Below are positions 43,584 to 53,203 of a stretch of 64,000 nucleotides of DNA, in pieces; the stretch's first letter is position 1, and the number at the start of each line of letters is the position of its first letter. Under the pieces are notes generated by a model. The model did no database searches. It was not told the origin of the DNA and saw nothing but the letters and a program-made list of their open reading frames with translations. The translations under genes were made by a program, and so were the position numbers. Source of the DNA: Methylotenera versatilis 79 (lineage in GTDB: Bacteria; Pseudomonadota; Gammaproteobacteria; Burkholderiales; Methylophilaceae); assembly GCF_000384375.1 (NCBI RefSeq), contig NZ_ARVX01000001.1:2232001-2296000 (forward strand). Reading direction: 5' to 3'.

Positions 43584-43797
43584 GTTTGAATCTTCTTCAG
43601 CAATCTAAATTATGAATATATCTAATGATTTATGTATCAGTTTATCAGTAAAAAATAACAATGGTGCAACAAACACCCATATGGGCTATTTGATTCAATC
43701 TTATTATTTTAATCAATCAGTTGAGAAAGTTAATCAATTTTATGTGTTAACTAATTTATTAACGTTAATTTCTAATTACAACTTAATTTACCATCAC
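43584..43797. other. Gap between the TIGR03790 and PrsT-like genes
   Basis: 214 bp of AT-rich sequence, the longest gene-free stretch in this half of the cluster. I see no hairpin with a T run and no -24/-12 motif. A 74-codon plus-strand frame (43612-43836) lacks a ribosome site and runs into the neighbouring gene, so I do not call it. A promoter for the PrsT-ATPase-GT-exosortase set is probable here. Confidence 0.3.
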
Positions 43798-44901
43798 TTA
43801 AAAACCAGAAGTAATTGCGGAATAAGGCGCTGCTAATGGCTCACCCAAAATCAAACCCTGGGTCGGCCAGTAAATACTTTTCCAATAAGATTCAATTAAT
43901 GTTTCCCCGGCCAAATAATGCGTGAGCAATACAGCTGGATTAGGAAATTTTTGCCAATAATTACAAGGCTCTGAAACTGAGCCAAAAGTACCTGTAGCGC
44001 CAGCCTCCAGCCATTTTAAACTAGACATTTGTCCACCATCTACCAGTACGCCACCGCCTGAAGTTAAATGATCAGCCACAGCGCCTGGCATAAAATTAAG
44101 CGTTTCTAAGTAAGGTACAGAAACTGCACCTGTAAAATAAAACATCACATCTTTTTTATCTCTGATACTGTCAGCACTTATTGTGCGTATCCACAACTTT
44201 TTAGACTCTACTTTCGTTAAGTCCTTTGGAAAAAATGCTTCCCGTGGCTTGCTTCTAGCTTCATCTTTGGTTTTTAAAAAGTATGCGGTTGATTCGTTCA
44301 GCTTAAAGCTACTTAACACACCTTTATCAATCATATTTTTTGCAACTTCAATCGAATCAGTCGGCAACAATATGGATAAACGCATGTTGAAATCTTTTTT
44401 TGGATTGTGTGTATGACTATTAAAGTATGGATTATCAATACCAACTGCACAGCTATCTTCACATTGCTTGGCTTGGTATCCCAATGTAATCGCAGCAGTA
44501 ATGGCATTACAATTAACCGCATACGGCCTTGTCCAAGCCAATACAATCACCTCAATATCATCTCCAATATTAGAAAAAATCTTTTCACGAAGCGATTTAA
44601 ACTGCACTTCGCTTAATGCCGCAACCCCCGTAGGTATATCGACAGTGATGAGATTTTTTTTAGGGATATTTCTCGCATTAATATAATAATCGCCAATAGC
44701 AATGCTATTAGCATCATTTACATTCACAATCACCGCGACGTTATTTGCCGTAAAAGTAGAAGTTGAAGTTGAAGGTTCACCAGCTGATACATTAACCGAA
44801 AATAACAGACCCAAAATCACCAAAAATCGAATTTCAGACAGCGCGCCAAACTTATTAGCAACTAAATAAAACAGCCGTTTAATCTGTTTTTTAATCAACA
44901 T
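43798..44901 (-). CDS. TIGR03790-type exported protein
   Basis: 367 residues from the ATG at 44901, which lies inside the last codons of the WecG/TagA gene; a longer frame to 44946 overlaps more. A signal peptide (about 25-45, LVILGLLFSVNVSAGE) precedes a domain with NNVAVIVNVNDANSIAIGDY and ARNIPKKNLITVDIP, the start pattern of the uncharacterised TIGR03790 family, found in many Gram-negatives near surface-polysaccharide and exosortase genes. The middle holds Cys residues (CNAIT, QCEDSC). Function unknown. Translational coupling with the WecG gene suggests a role in the same pathway. Confidence 0.8.
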   Translation of the reverse strand: MLIKKQIKRLFYLVANKFGALSEIRFLVILGLLFSVNVSAGEPSTSTSTFTANNVAVIVNVNDANSIAIGDYYINARNIPKKNLITVDIPTGVAALSEVQFKSLREKIFSNIGDDIEVIVLAWTRPYAVNCNAITAAITLGYQAKQCEDSCAVGIDNPYFNSHTHNPKKDFNMRLSILLPTDSIEVAKNMIDKGVLSSFKLNESTAYFLKTKDEARSKPREAFFPKDLTKVESKKLWIRTISADSIRDKKDVMFYFTGAVSVPYLETLNFMPGAVADHLTSGGGVLVDGGQMSSLKWLEAGATGTFGSVSEPCNYWQKFPNPAVLLTHYLAGETLIESYWKSIYWPTQGLILGEPLAAPYSAITSGF

Positions 44902-45700
44902 TAGCCTGACGATCAGAAGGTAATTGTCGACGCAAAAGCCACTCATTAAAAATCAACTTAGGAAATATAATCGCATCTATAATATAACGCTTAGCCAGTC
45001 TTCTGGGCTCAGAAAGCATACGATGCAACCATTCCAAGCCTATTTTCTGCATCCAAACTGGTGCACGCGATTTCTCGCCTGCTATAAAATCAATCGTGGC
45101 ACCAATACACAAAGCTACTTTTACAGATAGTTCTGTCGAATGTTGAGCAATCCACAACTCCTGTTTTGGCGCGCCTAAACCTAGTAGCAATAAATCCGCA
45201 CCGCTTGCATTTACGGCTTCACAGATAGCTTTTGATACAACTGGTTTTTTCTCAAAACCAAAATCAGGGCTTAATGTACCAACCACTTTTACCATTGGCC
45301 AAGTTGCATGAATAATATCCTTAGCGCGGTCAGCAACTCCTGGCATTGCACCCAATAAAAAAACCGTTAATGATTGATGATTTGCCTGCGCATGTTCAAA
45401 AAGTGCTGGCACCAAATCACTACCTGGCACAGTTCCCGGTAATTTCACGCCTAACAAATCAGCCGCCCAAACTACAGGTCTACCATCCGTCACAACCAGT
45501 GACGCGTCTTTATAGGCTTTTTGCAAACCAACATCAGTTTGCAGTTTGACGATATGATCGACATTAGGTGTCACAACGAAATGACACTGGTTTTGTGGCT
45601 GTGCAATCCAGCTGTTAATTAAACTAACTGTTTCTTGCATATTAAGTGGATCAATATCTGCCCCAAATAAACGCACGCGCTTTTTTGATGATTGAATCAT
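44891..45700 (-). CDS. WecG/TagA/CpsF-family glycosyltransferase
   Basis: 269 residues with the GT26 marks VTPNVDHIVKLQ, VTDGRPVVWAADLLG, RVPGSD-like GTVPGSDLVPALFE, LLLLGLGAPKQELWIAQH and the C-terminal GLEWLHRMLSEPRRLAKRY. Family members transfer N-acetylmannosamine or related sugars to a lipid-linked acceptor early in repeat-unit assembly. It starts 2 bp after the upstream acyltransferase stop. Confidence 0.92.
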   Translation of the reverse strand: MIQSSKKRVRLFGADIDPLNMQETVSLINSWIAQPQNQCHFVVTPNVDHIVKLQTDVGLQKAYKDASLVVTDGRPVVWAADLLGVKLPGTVPGSDLVPALFEHAQANHQSLTVFLLGAMPGVADRAKDIIHATWPMVKVVGTLSPDFGFEKKPVVSKAICEAVNASGADLLLLGLGAPKQELWIAQHSTELSVKVALCIGATIDFIAGEKSRAPVWMQKIGLEWLHRMLSEPRRLAKRYIIDAIIFPKLIFNEWLLRRQLPSDRQANVD

Positions 45701-45702
45701 GG

Positions 45703-46209
45703 TTAACTTAGCTTTTTCATTTTAACCACCGCAGGAACACCTACTGCAATTGCATTATCTGGCACATCAATCAATACAACTGCATTAGCGCCAATACTCA
45801 CATTGTTACCAATTTTAATGTTGCCAAGCAGTTTAGCACCTGCACCAATATCCACATTATTACCAATTTGGGGGGCGCATGGATCAGTCACACTTTTAAG
45901 TCCGACTACCACACCGTTTCTAATTCTGCAGTTATCGCCAAATTTCGCATAACCGCTAACCACAACGCCGCCAAAATGATCAATCAAAAAATTCTCACCA
46001 ACTTCCACCTCACAAGGCAGTTCTATGCCTGTGATAATTTGTGCAAATTTATACAATAATTTATATAAAAATGAGAAAAATTTGCGCAGGATTGCGTTAT
46101 TCAAGGTGTAACGCCATCTACCAAACCGATACACCAGCATCACCCAAAACCCCTGTGCTGCCCAGTTACCTTGATAATTCTTTAAATCTTGTTTGATGTG
46201 ATTAAACAT
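45703..46209 (-). CDS. Hexapeptide-repeat acyltransferase (serine acetyltransferase-like)
   Basis: 168 residues; an N-terminal helical region then a left-handed beta-helix of hexapeptides (IDHFGGVVVSGYAKFGDNCR, IGNNVDIGAGAKLLGNIKIG, NNVSIGANAVVLIDVPDNAI). It resembles CysE but lacks the full N-terminal CysE domain, as is common for EPS acetyltransferases. It probably O-acetylates a sugar of the exopolysaccharide. A paralogue lies at 49722-50222. Confidence 0.87.
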   Translation of the reverse strand: MFNHIKQDLKNYQGNWAAQGFWVMLVYRFGRWRYTLNNAILRKFFSFLYKLLYKFAQIITGIELPCEVEVGENFLIDHFGGVVVSGYAKFGDNCRIRNGVVVGLKSVTDPCAPQIGNNVDIGAGAKLLGNIKIGNNVSIGANAVVLIDVPDNAIAVGVPAVVKMKKLS

Positions 46210-46227
46210 GTGTGAATTGTAGCGCCA

Positions 46228-47172
46228 TTATCTGACAGGGATACTACCTATACGCGTTTTAAATGCACTGATTAATGTAAGTTTGCTACCAACAAAAAAA
46301 GGACTATTTTTATGTAGTTTCAATCTGATTAAGTCTTTTATAAGCTGAATGAAATCTGCTAATAAAACTAACATTATATTTAAAACAGCGCTTAAAAATC
46401 CGTGATTTTTTCTAAAGTAAAGTAATTCACTTTCTGCTTGAAGCACACTTAATTGCTTGCCACTTGTTGTCACTTTCCCATCAGACTTGGCACTTTCCCC
46501 ACCAATATGTACAACAGAAGCATCAGCGAAATAAATAACATCCCAGCCCGCTTTTTTTACTGCAAAACAATGGTCAACTTCCTCGCTATATAAAAAATAT
46601 ATTGGATCAAAAAGTCCCACCTGATTAATCACTTCCTTGCGAATCAAGTAATAGCAACCTGGCACCCAATCACAGCTTTCAGTAATTGAAGGATTCCAAT
46701 CTACATCGTCAACCATCTGTAGTTTTGAAAACCAACGCGTCAAACCCAATCGGAACGCAAATAAATTAAAAGGTGTGGGGAAATAACGACAAGAAGGCTG
46801 TTGCTCACCATCACGTCCGACTAGTCGAACACCCAACACGCCGCATCTAGGCTGTGATTCTGCATATTGAATAGTTTTTGCGATGGTGTCAGGCTGTACA
46901 AATGCGTCTGTATTCAACAAAAGAATATACTCACCGGTGGCTAAATCTAATACTTGATTATTAGCACGACCAAAGCCCACATTGACAATATTCTCAATCA
47001 AGGTAACTTGAGGAAAGGCTTTTTTTATCCTGGCCACAGAATCGTCTTTAGAGGCGTTATCAACTACAAATACTTCTAAGGTGAATTCGCCTTGAGATGC
47101 AAATAAAGCGTTAAGTGCTTCAACACTCATTTCTGCGGTGTTATAACTGATTAATATGACTGAAATGACCAA
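46228..47172 (-). CDS. Glycosyltransferase family 2 (rhamnosyltransferase-like)
   Basis: 314 residues with the GT-A fold: VISVILISYNTAEMSVEALN, VFVVDNASKDDSV and the DxD-type LLNTDAFVQPD, followed by CGVLGVRLVGRDGEQQPSCR and the acceptor loop SEEVDHCFAVKKAGW. The pattern is that of WbbL-like rhamnosyltransferases. A hydrophobic helix near 265-285 may attach it to the membrane. It lies 18 bp before the acyltransferase gene. Confidence 0.88.
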   Translation of the reverse strand: MVISVILISYNTAEMSVEALNALFASQGEFTLEVFVVDNASKDDSVARIKKAFPQVTLIENIVNVGFGRANNQVLDLATGEYILLLNTDAFVQPDTIAKTIQYAESQPRCGVLGVRLVGRDGEQQPSCRYFPTPFNLFAFRLGLTRWFSKLQMVDDVDWNPSITESCDWVPGCYYLIRKEVINQVGLFDPIYFLYSEEVDHCFAVKKAGWDVIYFADASVVHIGGESAKSDGKVTTSGKQLSVLQAESELLYFRKNHGFLSAVLNIMLVLLADFIQLIKDLIRLKLHKNSPFFVGSKLTLISAFKTRIGSIPVR

Positions 47173-47267
47173 ACGATTACACCTTAATTAATACTTATTT
47201 GTAACATTACTAATTCGACTGCCAAATAGAACATAGCAATTAGCGTACCACATCTTATTTTTATCAA

Positions 47268-48452
47268 TCAATCTCGCTTAGTGCGAACCCATTCTACTTG
47301 GCGATTAACAAAAAATTTAAGATAAAGTGGGATTTTAATGAGCGCATAAATAGGCGCATAACAAAGCTGTTTAAAACTGATGATGCTCCTGCCAAAGAAA
47401 AACCAAGCAACCAAAACTGCAATCACTAAGGCGATGAGAACCAAACTGGCACTGATTAATACGATGTTAATGGGGATTATTTGCTGAATAGTCAGAACAG
47501 TTAAAAACAAAAAACAACAGATTAAAGCAAGCGCTGCTAATGGCGGCACAATTAAGTCGAAAGCCATTCCTAACATTTGCAAATTTTTAGTTTTGACGGC
47601 TTCAATAAATAATGCTGGCGCATCACTTAATATAATCCCTAAATGCCCATGTTCCCAACGGGCTCGCTGACTTTTTTCTGCATCTTGCGCTGTCGGAAAA
47701 AAACTCGATACAAGCACTTGTGGGAAAAACAACGGTGCCTTATTTACTCTACACAAATCTATGCCCAACTTCATGTCTTCAGCAATATGACCGCTGGCTA
47801 GCTGCGTATGCGCGAGATCATTCCACAAAAACGCCATTCCTGTTCCCATTAACTGACATGGCAGGCCTAAAACTTTAAAACCAAGTGGGCGTACTTGATT
47901 TTTAACAACCCAAGCGAACTGAGCAATCTTTGTTTTAAGACTGGAGTTAGACAACGAAGACATTAAATAAAGTGCCTGTATTGGTCTTTGATAAAAATCG
48001 CAAGCATTCGCCAGCGCAGGAATAGCATTTTCAGAAACTGTGCAATCTGCATCAATAATAATGACGATTTGTGGCGGATTGTTTTTAAGAGATTGCAAAC
48101 CAAAATCAAGTGCATAGCTTTTGCCACGTAATTCTTTGTTCTCCCGAACAACAACAATTGCACCTGAGTCGCGCGCCACTTTTTCTGTATCATCCGTACA
48201 GTTATCTGCCACCACAATCAGTCGATCTTGAGATTTTAATTGTGGCAATATAGATTGTATCGTTGCCACAATTCCAGTTGACTCATTATGTGCTGGGATG
48301 ATGATTGCAATCGAATGATGACTGTTTGTCGCCTGAATTGAGTCTTGACGCTTTGACCAAAATAGCGATGCTAAAACCTGCATGAACAACACCAAGACGG
48401 GTATCGCTATAACTACAGTGATGATCAGCAATACCGTTTGTAATATAATCAT
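47268..48452 (-). CDS. Membrane-bound glycosyltransferase family 2
   Basis: 394 residues. An N-terminal helix (about 1-28), a GT2 domain (about 45-270: SIAIIIPAHNESTGIVATIQ, LIVVADNCTDDTEKVA, IVIIDADCTVSENA, QRARWEHGHLG) and three C-terminal helices (about 290-370). The QxxRW-like sequence (SQRARWEHGH) and membrane helices mark processive or export-linked synthases, although short ones like this also build repeat units. It follows the GT4 gene by 13 bp. Confidence 0.88.
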   Translation of the reverse strand: MIILQTVLLIITVVIAIPVLVLFMQVLASLFWSKRQDSIQATNSHHSIAIIIPAHNESTGIVATIQSILPQLKSQDRLIVVADNCTDDTEKVARDSGAIVVVRENKELRGKSYALDFGLQSLKNNPPQIVIIIDADCTVSENAIPALANACDFYQRPIQALYLMSSLSNSSLKTKIAQFAWVVKNQVRPLGFKVLGLPCQLMGTGMAFLWNDLAHTQLASGHIAEDMKLGIDLCRVNKAPLFFPQVLVSSFFPTAQDAEKSQRARWEHGHLGIILSDAPALFIEAVKTKNLQMLGMAFDLIVPPLAALALICCFLFLTVLTIQQIIPINIVLISASLVLIALVIAVLVAWFFFGRSIISFKQLCYAPIYALIKIPLYLKFFVNRQVEWVRTKRD

Positions 48453-48465
48453 ATTGATACTTAAA

Positions 48466-49662
48466 TTATTGCCTAAAATGATTTGCTAGTTTTGCGGCTT
48501 CAATATCAATATCATGCCGAGCAATAACGCTAGTGTAAGCAGCTTCACCCATTTTCTGCAACTTTTCTAGTGGTGTCGATAAAGCATGCTGCATGGTTTG
48601 AGTTAAATCATCAACATCTCCTGCAACACACAACCAGCCATTTTCAGCATGTTTAATTAATTCAGGAATGCCAGCAATATAAGTTGAAATAACAGGTCGT
48701 TTAAGCGACATCGCTTCCATAATAACAACGGGCAAGCCCTCTGCAAAACTTGGCAACACTAACACTTGCGAATCCAATATATACTGTCTAACGGCCTCGC
48801 TACTGATCCAGCCAGTGATTGTTATGCGATTTTGCAATGCATATTGTGCAATTAATGCTTTAATCTGTTGCCGCATTTCGCCATCACCTGCTAAAACCAG
48901 CTCAAAATCCACATTGGCATCCGCTAATTTTTTTGCGGCCTCTACCAATATAAGCTGGCCTTTTTGCTCACATAAACGTCCAACACAAACAAATTTTGGC
49001 TTAATAGGAAACGTGACTGCGTCAATCTTATAAAAGCTTGACTCCAAACCACAATGCACGATTTTTATTTTTTGCCATTGTGAAAAATCAACCCAACGCT
49101 GTAACTGACTTTTACCAAACGATGAAATTGCCACTACAAATTTTGCTCGATTAATTTTTTCGTCAATTTTTAAAAATTTCGGCCGATCGAACTCTTCTGG
49201 CCCATGCACCGTAAAACTATAGGGCACGTTACTAAGCACACTCATTAACATAGCAACTTCACTAGGATTAGTACCGAAATGTGCGTGAATATGCGTTGCT
49301 TTAAATTGTTGGGACCAATTAAAAGCTTGGCAAGCTTCAAACAAATAAATCAAATGATAAATTAAAGCTCTATCTGCTTTAATGCTCATCTTAATGGCTA
49401 GTTTTGAGGCTGTAATAAAAGCTATCGGCTTAGTTAACAGTATTTTTAAAGCAGAAAATAACAGAGGAAATACGCCCTCTTTTAAAACATACTGAGTCTT
49501 AGCTTGCTCACTGATATCATCGCTATCAATTTGACTTTCATCCCAACCGCGCATTGAAATACGCTGCACTTCAATACCTAAGCGCTCTAATGCTAAAATT
49601 TCACGACGGATAAAAGTATGACTAACTTTAGGATATTGATTAAGGATATAAGCAACACGCAT
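48466..49662 (-). CDS. Glycosyltransferase family 4 (GT4)
   Basis: 398 residues of GT-B fold. The N-terminal half has YILNQYPKVSHTFIRREILA, typical of colanic-acid WcaL/AmsK-type enzymes, and the C-terminal half has FVCVGRLCEQKGQLILVEAA, VLAGDGEMRQQIKALIA and VLPSFAEGLPVVIMEAMSLK. It adds a sugar to the lipid-linked repeat unit. It is one of five glycosyltransferases in the cluster (three GT2, two GT4), besides WecG and EpsB. Confidence 0.9.
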   Translation of the reverse strand: MRVAYILNQYPKVSHTFIRREILALERLGIEVQRISMRGWDESQIDSDDISEQAKTQYVLKEGVFPLLFSALKILLTKPIAFITASKLAIKMSIKADRALIYHLIYLFEACQAFNWSQQFKATHIHAHFGTNPSEVAMLMSVLSNVPYSFTVHGPEEFDRPKFLKIDEKINRAKFVVAISSFGKSQLQRWVDFSQWQKIKIVHCGLESSFYKIDAVTFPIKPKFVCVGRLCEQKGQLILVEAAKKLADANVDFELVLAGDGEMRQQIKALIAQYALQNRITITGWISSEAVRQYILDSQVLVLPSFAEGLPVVIMEAMSLKRPVISTYIAGIPELIKHAENGWLCVAGDVDDLTQTMQHALSTPLEKLQKMGEAAYTSVIARHDIDIEAAKLANHFRQ

Positions 49663-49721
49663 AATTTAATTTAACTTAATCAAAAGAAGATGTGATAAAC
49701 CATACATTTAATATGATTAAT

Positions 49722-50222
49722 TCAATTTTTAATTTTGGCTGGAATACCAGCAGCTGTTTTTCCAGAAGGAACATCAATTAAAACTACCGCATTAGCACCG
49801 ATTTTTGCGTGTGCGCCTATGTGAATACCCCCCAAAATCTTAGCTCCAGCTCCAATATCAACATGCCCTTCAATAAATGGGTGTTTGGAGCCTTCAACCG
49901 TTCCAATTGTAACTTGTTGAAATATAAGACAATTAGGGCCAATTATCGCTTGTGGATGTATCACAACGCCGTTAGGATGAGGCATCAACAGCCCTCCTCC
50001 CAATTGACAATTAATTGCAATATCCGTCCCAGTTACAATGCTCCAAAAACGATATCTAAACACAGCTATTTTTCTAAATATGAAAAAAGATGGGCTATGA
50101 CTATATTTTTGATAAGCTCTAATACTCGCTAAAAGTGACCTAGATGGATCCCAAGACATCAAACTTTTATGTTCTCTAGTCCAATCTGGTTGTATGTCTG
50201 AGATTTGATCACTTATACTCAA
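49722..50222 (-). CDS. Serine acetyltransferase-like hexapeptide acyltransferase
   Basis: 166 residues, paralogous to the 45703-46209 gene. It has the CysE-like core (INCQLGGGLLMPHPNGVVIH, IIGPNCLIFQQVTIGTVEGS, DIGAGAKILGGIHIGAHAKI, NAVVLIDVPSGKTAAGIPAK) but a shortened N-terminus. It most likely acetylates a sugar rather than serine. The start overlaps the end of the upstream GT2 gene by 14 bp. Confidence 0.86.
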   Translation of the reverse strand: MSISDQISDIQPDWTREHKSLMSWDPSRSLLASIRAYQKYSHSPSFFIFRKIAVFRYRFWSIVTGTDIAINCQLGGGLLMPHPNGVVIHPQAIIGPNCLIFQQVTIGTVEGSKHPFIEGHVDIGAGAKILGGIHIGAHAKIGANAVVLIDVPSGKTAAGIPAKIKN

Positions 50223-51195
50223 TTATTTTACCTTTTTTATTTGAGAATTTATTAGACCAAAATTTAACTTGGCCTATAACTTCTGCAAACTTACCCATAA
50301 TCATAAAAAAAGAATATACGAATGCACTTTTATTTAATTGTTTATTTTTAAATGTCAGTCGTAACACTTGTAAGGGATATATACAAAATAACAACAAACC
50401 TAGAGTGTAACTCACAGTGAAAGCTGATAATATAAAGAATGGTAGCAAAAGTCCCCAAATCCAAGCACGTCTTGATTCTGCAACCCAGTGACATTCTGGT
50501 GCAGCTCCATGCAAATGAGATCCTTCTGCATAAGCATATCCAGTACGCATAGCGCGCTTCCACCATTGGCCAAACTTTGTAATTGCCGCATCGTGTAAAG
50601 TCATCTCAGCATCAATTCGCCATATACGATAACCTGCTTTTCTTATCCTAATGCATAGTTCAGGCTCTTCACCCGCAATTAAATGATTGTTGTACCCACC
50701 TACTAATTTCATTACATCGGCACGCATTAAAGCATCTCCGCCGCATGCTTTCGCTTCACCGACCGGTGTATTCCACTCTTGATCGCACATTTGATTATAA
50801 ATAGAATGCTGTGGAAAAAGCTCTCGCCGGCGACCACAAGCCACGGCAACTTCTGGATTACTATACAAAAAATCAACGGCTGTTTTTATCCATTGACTAT
50901 TCACGATGCAGTCACCATCCACAAATTGCACAAATTTTATTTCTGGGAAAAGTGCAGTAATTGCGTCAAAGCCTGTATTTCTAGCTCTTGCTGCAGTGAA
51001 AGACTGTGACATATCTAATGAAACCACATGCGCACCGCGAGTTTTCGCCTCAGCTAATGAATGATCAGTTGATGCCGAATCGACGTAAATCATTTGTGGT
51101 GCAAAGTCAGACAATGAGTCTAAACAGCGCACCAAGCGTGAACCCTCATTGCGGCCTATGATGACTATACCAACTGCTGTCTGAATAGTTTGCAC
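50209..51195 (-). CDS. Glycosyltransferase family 2 with C-terminal membrane helices
   Basis: 328 residues: VGIVIIGRNEGSRLVRCLDS, MIYVDSASTDHSLAEA, VQFVDGDCIVNSQW (DxD-like) and GGDALMRADVMKLVGGYNNH, with the acceptor region AGEEPELCIRIRKAGYRIWR. Two hydrophobic segments (about 245-280) follow. It is the first of the run of transferases after the oxygenase gene, 90 bp below it. Confidence 0.88.
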   Translation of the reverse strand: MQTIQTAVGIVIIGRNEGSRLVRCLDSLSDFAPQMIYVDSASTDHSLAEAKTRGAHVVSLDMSQSFTAARARNTGFDAITALFPEIKFVQFVDGDCIVNSQWIKTAVDFLYSNPEVAVACGRRRELFPQHSIYNQMCDQEWNTPVGEAKACGGDALMRADVMKLVGGYNNHLIAGEEPELCIRIRKAGYRIWRIDAEMTLHDAAITKFGQWWKRAMRTGYAYAEGSHLHGAAPECHWVAESRRAWIWGLLLPFFILSAFTVSYTLGLLLFCIYPLQVLRLTFKNKQLNKSAFVYSFFMIMGKFAEVIGQVKFWSNKFSNKKGKIIEYK

Positions 51196-51286
51196 AGAGC
51201 CTATATTCTTTGTAGATTAATATTGTTTAAGTTTAAAACTTGCGTTGAGGCTTAGACACCGCTCTTAGCACACAAATGTTACTAAT

Positions 51287-52153
51287 TTAAAACCCCAACT
51301 TATCCCGCACTCTTGTGAAAATTCTAAAAAAAATTGGTGGTGTTAAATCTTTTAGATAGTTATCGATTGTTGAACGTCTGATTTCTCTTCTAGTCGCGGC
51401 ATCTTCATTTGCCCTAGCTTTATACATTGTAGAATGAGAAACTGATTCATCATAAATACGTTTGGAAGCAGTGTAATAATAAAGCGCTAATGATCTGCGT
51501 TTAACGTTTTCCGGTGTAGCTAACGGATCAGGATGCCCATGAAAACTGTCGGCATCTGTGTTAAATATCACACAACGGTTGTAAATTGGCGCAATACTAT
51601 GCACTTTATTCTGCATGCTCTTGTCCCACAACTCTAGTTTTCCACCGAAATCCTCATTCCACTCTTTATTTAAATAAATAATTACATTTATTCGTCTATT
51701 TAAATGTAGCTGCTCATTCACTCTAAAGTCGGCATGTATGCCTAATTTTCCGCCAGTGGAAGTTTCGTGGAATCCACCACCTGTGAAATGCGGATCGGGG
51801 ATTAAAGATTGAATGGTTGTAAGTGACTCCAAAAATTGTACCATTGGTAAAGAATTAAAAAAGCCGAATACTTCACGACAAAACCCATTGCAATCCGCTG
51901 GCGCTACTTGTCTTTTGTGTAACCCTGCATAGCCCATTTCAAACACTACATCGTTTGCGAGTTTTTCCTTAGGAAAATTTTCAAGAATCTTATCTATCAA
52001 TGCTTCAGGTAGAAAGTTATCAATCACAATATGCGGAAACGGCTCTGCAAAGCAGTAATCACCGCTTAAATTTTCCCCATACTTTTGAGCTTCTTTAACG
52101 TCTAATTGCACGCCGTCACTCATCGTAATTGGCATTGTTGCTTGCTGAAACAT
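51287..52153 (-). CDS. 2-oxoglutarate/Fe(II)-dependent oxygenase
   Basis: 288 residues. The prolyl-4-hydroxylase-like double-stranded beta-helix is seen at about 110-240, with the iron ligands HxD in GKLGIHADFRVN and the distal His in DSFHGHPDP, and the 2-oxoglutarate Arg in KRRSLALYYY. The N-terminal FPHIVIDNFLPEALIDKILE is a common lead-in for this family. It lies inside the EPS cluster between EpsG and the glycosyltransferases. It may hydroxylate a sugar or a surface protein; the substrate is unknown. It has 200 bp of non-coding sequence in front (52154-52355), where I see nothing specific. Confidence 0.86.
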   Translation of the reverse strand: MFQQATMPITMSDGVQLDVKEAQKYGENLSGDYCFAEPFPHIVIDNFLPEALIDKILENFPKEKLANDVVFEMGYAGLHKRQVAPADCNGFCREVFGFFNSLPMVQFLESLTTIQSLIPDPHFTGGGFHETSTGGKLGIHADFRVNEQLHLNRRINVIIYLNKEWNEDFGGKLELWDKSMQNKVHSIAPIYNRCVIFNTDADSFHGHPDPLATPENVKRRSLALYYYTASKRIYDESVSHSTMYKARANEDAATRREIRRSTIDNYLKDLTPPIFFRIFTRVRDKLGF

Positions 52154-52355
52154 ACTAAAGTCCTGAAAATTGAATCAAAAATAGATGTTAATACAATTTA
52201 TAACATTCACGATAGACTAGCAATAGCCCATTAAGTTGTTACTGAGTCAAAACATAGAAGAAAGCTTAGTTGATTAAATCTAATTACTTTAAAAAACACC
52301 GTTGATAAATTAAAAAGTTATTTAATAGATTAAGCTGCCCCAATAGTTAGAAGAC

Positions 52356-53195
52356 TCAGTAGTAATAAGCTTTTGATTCCATTTCGGCTTTATTTAAGAC
52401 GACGCCTAATAGGTTGTTTTTTGGCAGGTGATGTAAGGTCTCTTCAATTTCAGATTGTGTAGACATGCCATTGGCTATTACCAACAATATGCAGTCCACC
52501 TGTGGTAGCAACACCATCGCATCATCAGAGTTCAGTACAGGCGGGCAATCAAAAATAACTATTCTTGATTCATAACGATCCCTTAACTCGGCTATAAGGT
52601 TAGTCACTTTTCTTGATGAAAGCATCTCAGCTGATTTTGAAACTGGTTTCATTGTTGGAACCACAACCAAGCGATCAATACCAGGATTAATCATAATATC
52701 TTTAAGTAGCGCTTTATCTTGTAGATAATCGTTCATTGATTTTTCTGTATGTATACCCAAGTAGGTTGCTACTTTGGGTCTACGCAAATCAAAATCTACC
52801 AAAATTGCAGTTTTTTGTGGCTGATGTGCGATGCTAATTGCCAAATTAATCGAAATTAATGTTTTGCCGGATTGTGGTGTTGGAGAAACAACAGCAATCG
52901 TTCGCCAATTATTCTCTTCCATTTTTTGTAGAATTTGCGTTCTTAAAGAATCGAAGCTATAACTGTTTACATCGCTTTTAGTGTGTGCAACGATTCTGTT
53001 CTTTTCTAAATGTGTGCTATCTAACTTGATAATCGGCGTATTTAAATAGGCAATCATACCTAGTTCATTTTCGGTGTTCGGAAAGCCTTTAATAGTTTGT
53101 TGCGTGACAACTTCCGATTGAGCAACTCGAGCATTTACTCTATTCCCGACATTTTCTACTTTTGCTTTAGCAAGTGCGTCTTTAATTTTTTCCAT
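52356..53195 (-). CDS. epsG: EpsG-like BY-kinase (chain-length determinant tyrosine kinase)
   Basis: 279 residues. Walker A SPTPQSGKTLISINLA (about 108), Walker A' ILVDFDLRRPKVATYL and Walker B RIVIFDCPPVL are the marks of bacterial tyrosine kinases. A short Tyr cluster (SKAYYY) ends the protein, where such kinases autophosphorylate. It controls polymer length together with the Wzz-like EpsF just upstream (9 bp apart). The N-terminal 90 residues are charged and lack membrane helices, as in the EpsG type where the membrane part is a separate protein. Confidence 0.9.
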   Translation of the reverse strand: MEKIKDALAKAKVENVGNRVNARVAQSEVVTQQTIKGFPNTENELGMIAYLNTPIIKLDSTHLEKNRIVAHTKSDVNSYSFDSLRTQILQKMEENNWRTIAVVSPTPQSGKTLISINLAISIAHQPQKTAILVDFDLRRPKVATYLGIHTEKSMNDYLQDKALLKDIMINPGIDRLVVVPTMKPVSKSAEMLSSRKVTNLIAELRDRYESRIVIFDCPPVLNSDDAMVLLPQVDCILLVIANGMSTQSEIEETLHHLPKNNLLGVVLNKAEMESKAYYY

Positions 53196-53203
53196 AACAA
53201 TCT

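Noticed and set aside
43584-43797. Sigma-54 promoter above the PrsT-like gene, as reported for some PEP-CTERM systems
   Set aside because: The nearest candidate (GCAACAAACACCCAT, read from the plus strand) lacks the GG of the -24 element.
43612-43836. 74-codon plus-strand frame in the gap before the PrsT-like gene
   Set aside because: It has no ribosome site, low-complexity content rich in N, L and Y, and runs into the end of the TIGR03790 gene. Nothing supports expression.
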